This document shows positions 61,233 to 64,000 of a stretch of DNA of 64,000 nt, piece after piece. A model generated the notes under the pieces. It had not been told where the DNA came from and did not search any database. It saw only the letters and a list, made by a program, of their open reading frames with translations. This DNA comes from an uncultured Alphaproteobacteria bacterium (GTDB lineage Bacteria > Pseudomonadota > Alphaproteobacteria > HIMB59 > GCA-002718135): the NCBI GenBank assembly GCA_902570155.1, contig CACFXU010000003.1, forward strand, positions 86,181 to 150,180, given 5' to 3'. The stretch's first letter is position 1; every line of letters begins with the position of its first letter. Made by a program: the position numbers and the translations under genes.

Positions 61233-63043
61233 TTATCTTCTATAAATTTAATTTCTAAGGGCTCAAACGTATATGGACTTGTATCATTTTTAAAGTTAAA
61301 AAAAGAAAAATCATTATTAAAAATATCAGTATAATTGTTTAAATTAAGCTTATATTGATTACTAAAATTTATTTCAGGAATAATAATTTCCTTTTTTTGT
61401 TTTGAGGAATTAACAAATAAATAATACTTTTTATCATTTAGTACGATTTTTAATCCATACACTTCGTTAACTGGATTAAATTTAAAAATTTCTGAATTTG
61501 TTAGTGAAATAAGAAAATTATTTAAATGATACAATGGTCTTTTGGTATTATCTTTATTTAATATTCCATGATGCCCATAAATAGAATTAAAAGTAAAAAA
61601 TTTTGATTCTTTATTTATTGATTGAATAAAAATTGCCAGTGTCCAAGTTAGTGAAAATAATTGATCATGCCTTGGATCGCTATCAGCCATTTCTAATCTT
61701 ATTTTGTTTTTATTACTTACAAGACTTTCACCATACGGATTGAAATGCATACCAATAGAAATTGGACCAATATGAACATCGGTACTATTAGAAAAATTTT
61801 TTAAAGTTTTCAGAATATAAGGTATAGTTTCAGGTGTATTTAACACACCAAAATCACTAGAATCATGAACAATTGGAGTAAAGGAGAAACTAACCAAATC
61901 ATAAAACATTTTTGGCCTCTTTCTATTTAATTCTGTAAAATTAGTGACCATTCCTGAAACAATTTGACTATTAGAAAATATCTTTTTCGCTATTTTATAG
62001 TATTCATTTAATTCTGGAACTTTAGGCCATTCACCAGCTGGTTGAAAACTATTCAAATATATTTTTGGACAAATTAAAATTTTATCTAAATTTATAGTAT
62101 TTTCAGTTATAAAATTGTAAATTTTTCTTAACTCCTCATCAGGATCATTAGTATGATCAACCAAAGCAACAAGAAACACCTTTTTGTCAGATCTTGATAT
62201 TGCACTCTTAAAATCTTCAGTAAAATCAATAAGATAGTAATAATAATCAAAGTTTTTTATTAAATTATCATCAGGAAGAGTTGGAGAATCAATTTTTATA
62301 CCAATTTTAGGGAATTTATAGGAAGTAGTATGATCAATCTTTACAATATTCAACGATGGAAATGATCTTTGTTTTTTATTTTCTACATCTATTTTAACAG
62401 TTTGAGAGAAATTAGACCCCCTTTTTTCTAAATATGGAAAAGGATTTAATAAAGAACCACTATATATTTTGTAAGAAGCATCACCCCAGTTTCTTTGATC
62501 CTCCATTTCAAATAAAATACCCTCAAAATTAATATTAACCAACAGACTATCGTCTAAAGTATAAGCAAGGTTTTTAAATTTAAAAAATGGTTGGTCGGGT
62601 TTTATATTTTCTGGAAATTTTTCTTTCTCTTTTAAATTATTCCCTTTTGTTACAATGATGTTTGAACCAACATGATTTTGTAATGGAATTAATAAATTAA
62701 AACCTATTCTATTAGTCCAAAAATCAGTTAAAAATTCTCCTTCAGAGGATAGAGTGATAGAATTATCAGAAAATAATATAACATTTCTTGTTTTAAGAAT
62801 TTCATCTATACCATATTCTAAATCGAATATATATTCTAAGGATGTATCAAAGTTCTCTTCATAATTTAGAATTTTAGGATCATAGTTATTCCAATTTTTA
62901 TCTCTTACCAAAAATGATATCATCTTTAAAATTTGAAAATTTTGAAAAGTTATATTTCGAAAAAAAAGATTATCTTTTAATAAGGTAAAATTATTATTTG
63001 AATTTTTTATAAATTTTTCTTCTAATAATTTAGAGTTATACAT
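61229..63043 (-). CDS. D-apionate lactonase-like protein (ApnL-like)
   Basis: A protein of 604 residues from the Met at 63043; a Met at 63070 adds 9 residues and lies inside the upstream gene. Stretches such as SFLVRDKNWNNY and EMEDQRNWGDASYKIYSGSL recall the ApnL family, which hydrolyses apionolactone in D-apiose catabolism. The C-terminal part is a TIM-barrel-like domain. It is linked by a 4-base overlap to the Gfo/Idh/MocA gene. The assignment rests on remembered motifs and needs profile confirmation. Confidence 0.6.
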   Translation of the reverse strand: MYNSKLLEEKFIKNSNNNFTLLKDNLFFRNITFQNFQILKMISFLVRDKNWNNYDPKILNYEENFDTSLEYIFDLEYGIDEILKTRNVILFSDNSITLSSEGEFLTDFWTNRIGFNLLIPLQNHVGSNIIVTKGNNLKEKEKFPENIKPDQPFFKFKNLAYTLDDSLLVNINFEGILFEMEDQRNWGDASYKIYSGSLLNPFPYLEKRGSNFSQTVKIDVENKKQRSFPSLNIVKIDHTTSYKFPKIGIKIDSPTLPDDNLIKNFDYYYYLIDFTEDFKSAISRSDKKVFLVALVDHTNDPDEELRKIYNFITENTINLDKILICPKIYLNSFQPAGEWPKVPELNEYYKIAKKIFSNSQIVSGMVTNFTELNRKRPKMFYDLVSFSFTPIVHDSSDFGVLNTPETIPYILKTLKNFSNSTDVHIGPISIGMHFNPYGESLVSNKNKIRLEMADSDPRHDQLFSLTWTLAIFIQSINKESKFFTFNSIYGHHGILNKDNTKRPLYHLNNFLISLTNSEIFKFNPVNEVYGLKIVLNDKKYYLFVNSSKQKKEIIIPEINFSNQYKLNLNNYTDIFNNDFSFFNFKNDTSPYTFEPLEIKFIEDK

Positions 63044-64000
63044 ATAATTTTGATACTGATTTATAATCATTATATTCTGATATTAAATCTGATTTATTTT
63101 TTTCATATTTTGTATTTTGGATTAAACTTAAAAAAATAAGTTCTCGTTGAGCAAAACTACCTCCAAGGTATTTAAATTGTGATTTAATTATATTTTCGTT
63201 TAATAATTCATTTGTTTTCATACTGTGAATGATTGGCTTTAAGTAGTTAATATAATTTTCTTTAAAAGAATTTTCTAAATAATTTTCTTCCATTTTCTCT
63301 TCAAGTTGATGAAAATAATCTTGGTTATTATAGTATAAGTAATAAAAAATAAGATGATAATCAATGAATGGAAGTATGTGTTGATTTTTAAAATATTCAG
63401 CATAATCTTTTAATTTATCCATTCTTTCTTTAACATCCACTCCTTTGTAATGAAGTCTTAATAAAAAAGAACAAGCATTACAAAAATCTAAATAAAAAAT
63501 TTCTGAAGAAGAGAAATAATTATCAAATAGTTTTAAACTTTTCTCATATTCTTGATTGTAGAATAATATTAATGATTGGTGCCACCATATATGTCTTTTT
63601 ATTGGACCGTAAATTGACCAATTAATTTTATTAAAATTATCATTGTTGTTAATTGAGTTGTTATTCTCATTATCGTGTACATGCAAAAGGGCGTGCCAAC
63701 TCCACAAATCATTTGATGATTGTTTTAGTGAATTTAAGGCTAAAAGCTTAGCTTTATCAATCATATTATTTTCTTCAAAAGCATAGCTAGTCATCCCTAA
63801 TAGTAAATTATAATGCTGATCATTTTCAGACCACTTACTTAGTATTTCCTCATGTTTATTTAAAAATTTACTATCAATACCCAAGAAAATATTATTAAAA
63901 TGAAATAATCTGATTGCAAAAATATCTTTGGGATTATCTTTTATAATTAATTCCAATTTAATTAATAAATTTTTTAAATCATTTTTAATCCATAGATTTA
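63036..64000 (-). CDS. TTC38-like tetratricopeptide protein, 5' end cut by window
   Basis: The frame is open from the window edge to the stop at 63036. Helical TPR-like repeats with the sequence HIWWHQSLILFYNQEYEKSL, FLLRLHYKGVDVKERMDKLK and HILPFIDYHLIFYYLY resemble tetratricopeptide repeat protein 38 in eukaryotes and bacterial homologues. Upstream codons before the possible TTG at 63956 read as good coding sequence (NLWIKNDLKNLL), so the gene continues beyond the window. Function unknown; it overlaps the ApnL-like gene by about 8 bases. Confidence 0.72.
   Translation of the reverse strand, partial: NLWIKNDLKNLLIKLELIIKDNPKDIFAIRLFHFNNIFLGIDSKFLNKHEEILSKWSENDQHYNLLLGMTSYAFEENNMIDKAKLLALNSLKQSSNDLWSWHALLHVHDNENNNSINNNDNFNKINWSIYGPIKRHIWWHQSLILFYNQEYEKSLKLFDNYFSSSEIFYLDFCNACSFLLRLHYKGVDVKERMDKLKDYAEYFKNQHILPFIDYHLIFYYLYYNNQDYFHQLEEKMEENYLENSFKENYINYLKPIIHSMKTNELLNENIIKSQFKYLGGSFAQRELIFLSLIQNTKYEKNKSDLISEYNDYKSVSKLYV

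Noticed and set aside
1..64000. CRISPR arrays, insertion sequences, rRNA genes and prophage genes
   Set aside because: No regular direct repeats with spacers, no transposase frames with terminal repeats, and no rRNA-like conserved stretches were seen.

Overview
The window is AT-rich, gene-dense DNA with short intergenic gaps, many genes running end to end on both strands, and frequent TTG/GTG or leaderless starts. The gene set suggests a low-GC marine alphaproteobacterium of the SAR11/HIMB59 (AEGEAN-169) type: a phosphatidylcholine synthase, a full urease operon, DMT and MFS carriers, an osmolyte/sugar ABC importer, GMC and SDR oxidoreductases, and many very small proteins. The lineage is inferred from gene content only; there is no rRNA or ribosomal protein here.

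Layout. 1-3.9 kb: tandem EamA transporters, a GH127 beta-L-arabinofuranosidase and a DapA-family aldolase/dehydratase, which look like a pentose uptake and breakdown module. 4-10.1 kb: a second-messenger and ion-channel cluster (UPF0114 protein, two class III nucleotide cyclases, an MscS channel with a cyclic-nucleotide-binding domain, a Kv-type K+ channel). 10.2-18 kb: small membrane proteins, a peroxiredoxin-like protein, an M81 peptidase, a lone tyrosine recombinase with a palindrome at its promoter, a CobB sirtuin, a decayed small gene and two paralogous MFS carriers. 18-22 kb: many small alpha/beta-barrel proteins (ABM, GYD, DUF1330), a rhodanese and an SDR. 22-29.7 kb: a secreted polysaccharide-lyase-like protein, a GMC oxidoreductase, an EamA carrier, an AlkB-type hydroxylase, a Nav-like channel with an unusual filter, and a bactofilin. 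29.7-34.5 kb: ureDABCEFG, followed by tRNA-Arg(CCT). 35-45.4 kb: a carbohydrate region with two ABC permeases, a binding protein, an FGGY kinase, oxidoreductases and a GH32/43-like hydrolase.

45.4-51.6 kb holds the most notable element. Two tandem RNAs matching the glutamine (glnA / Downstream-peptide) riboswitch core lie on the minus strand, directly upstream of an operon coding for a circularly permuted ATP-grasp enzyme, an alpha-E protein and a transglutaminase-like protein. The two copies show compensatory changes in their stems. pcs lies just upstream.

51.6-64 kb: a Nudix hydrolase, an FeS-BCP-type photolyase homologue that lacks the cluster cysteines, a lipoprotein, several micro-proteins, a renalase-like flavoprotein, an AlaC-type aminotransferase, a YugP-type metalloprotease, and an 870-residue fusion of cNMP-binding folds, a PlsC-like acyltransferase and an SGNH esterase. 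The window ends in a Gfo/Idh/MocA dehydrogenase with a D-apionate-lactonase-like protein (a possible apiose pathway) and a TTC38-like TPR protein that runs off the edge.

Taken together the genes suggest a heterotroph using pentoses, methyl/osmolyte-type substrates and urea, with nitrogen status read through a glutamine riboswitch and membrane responses linked to cyclic nucleotides. All functions are assigned by reading motifs; no database search was run.
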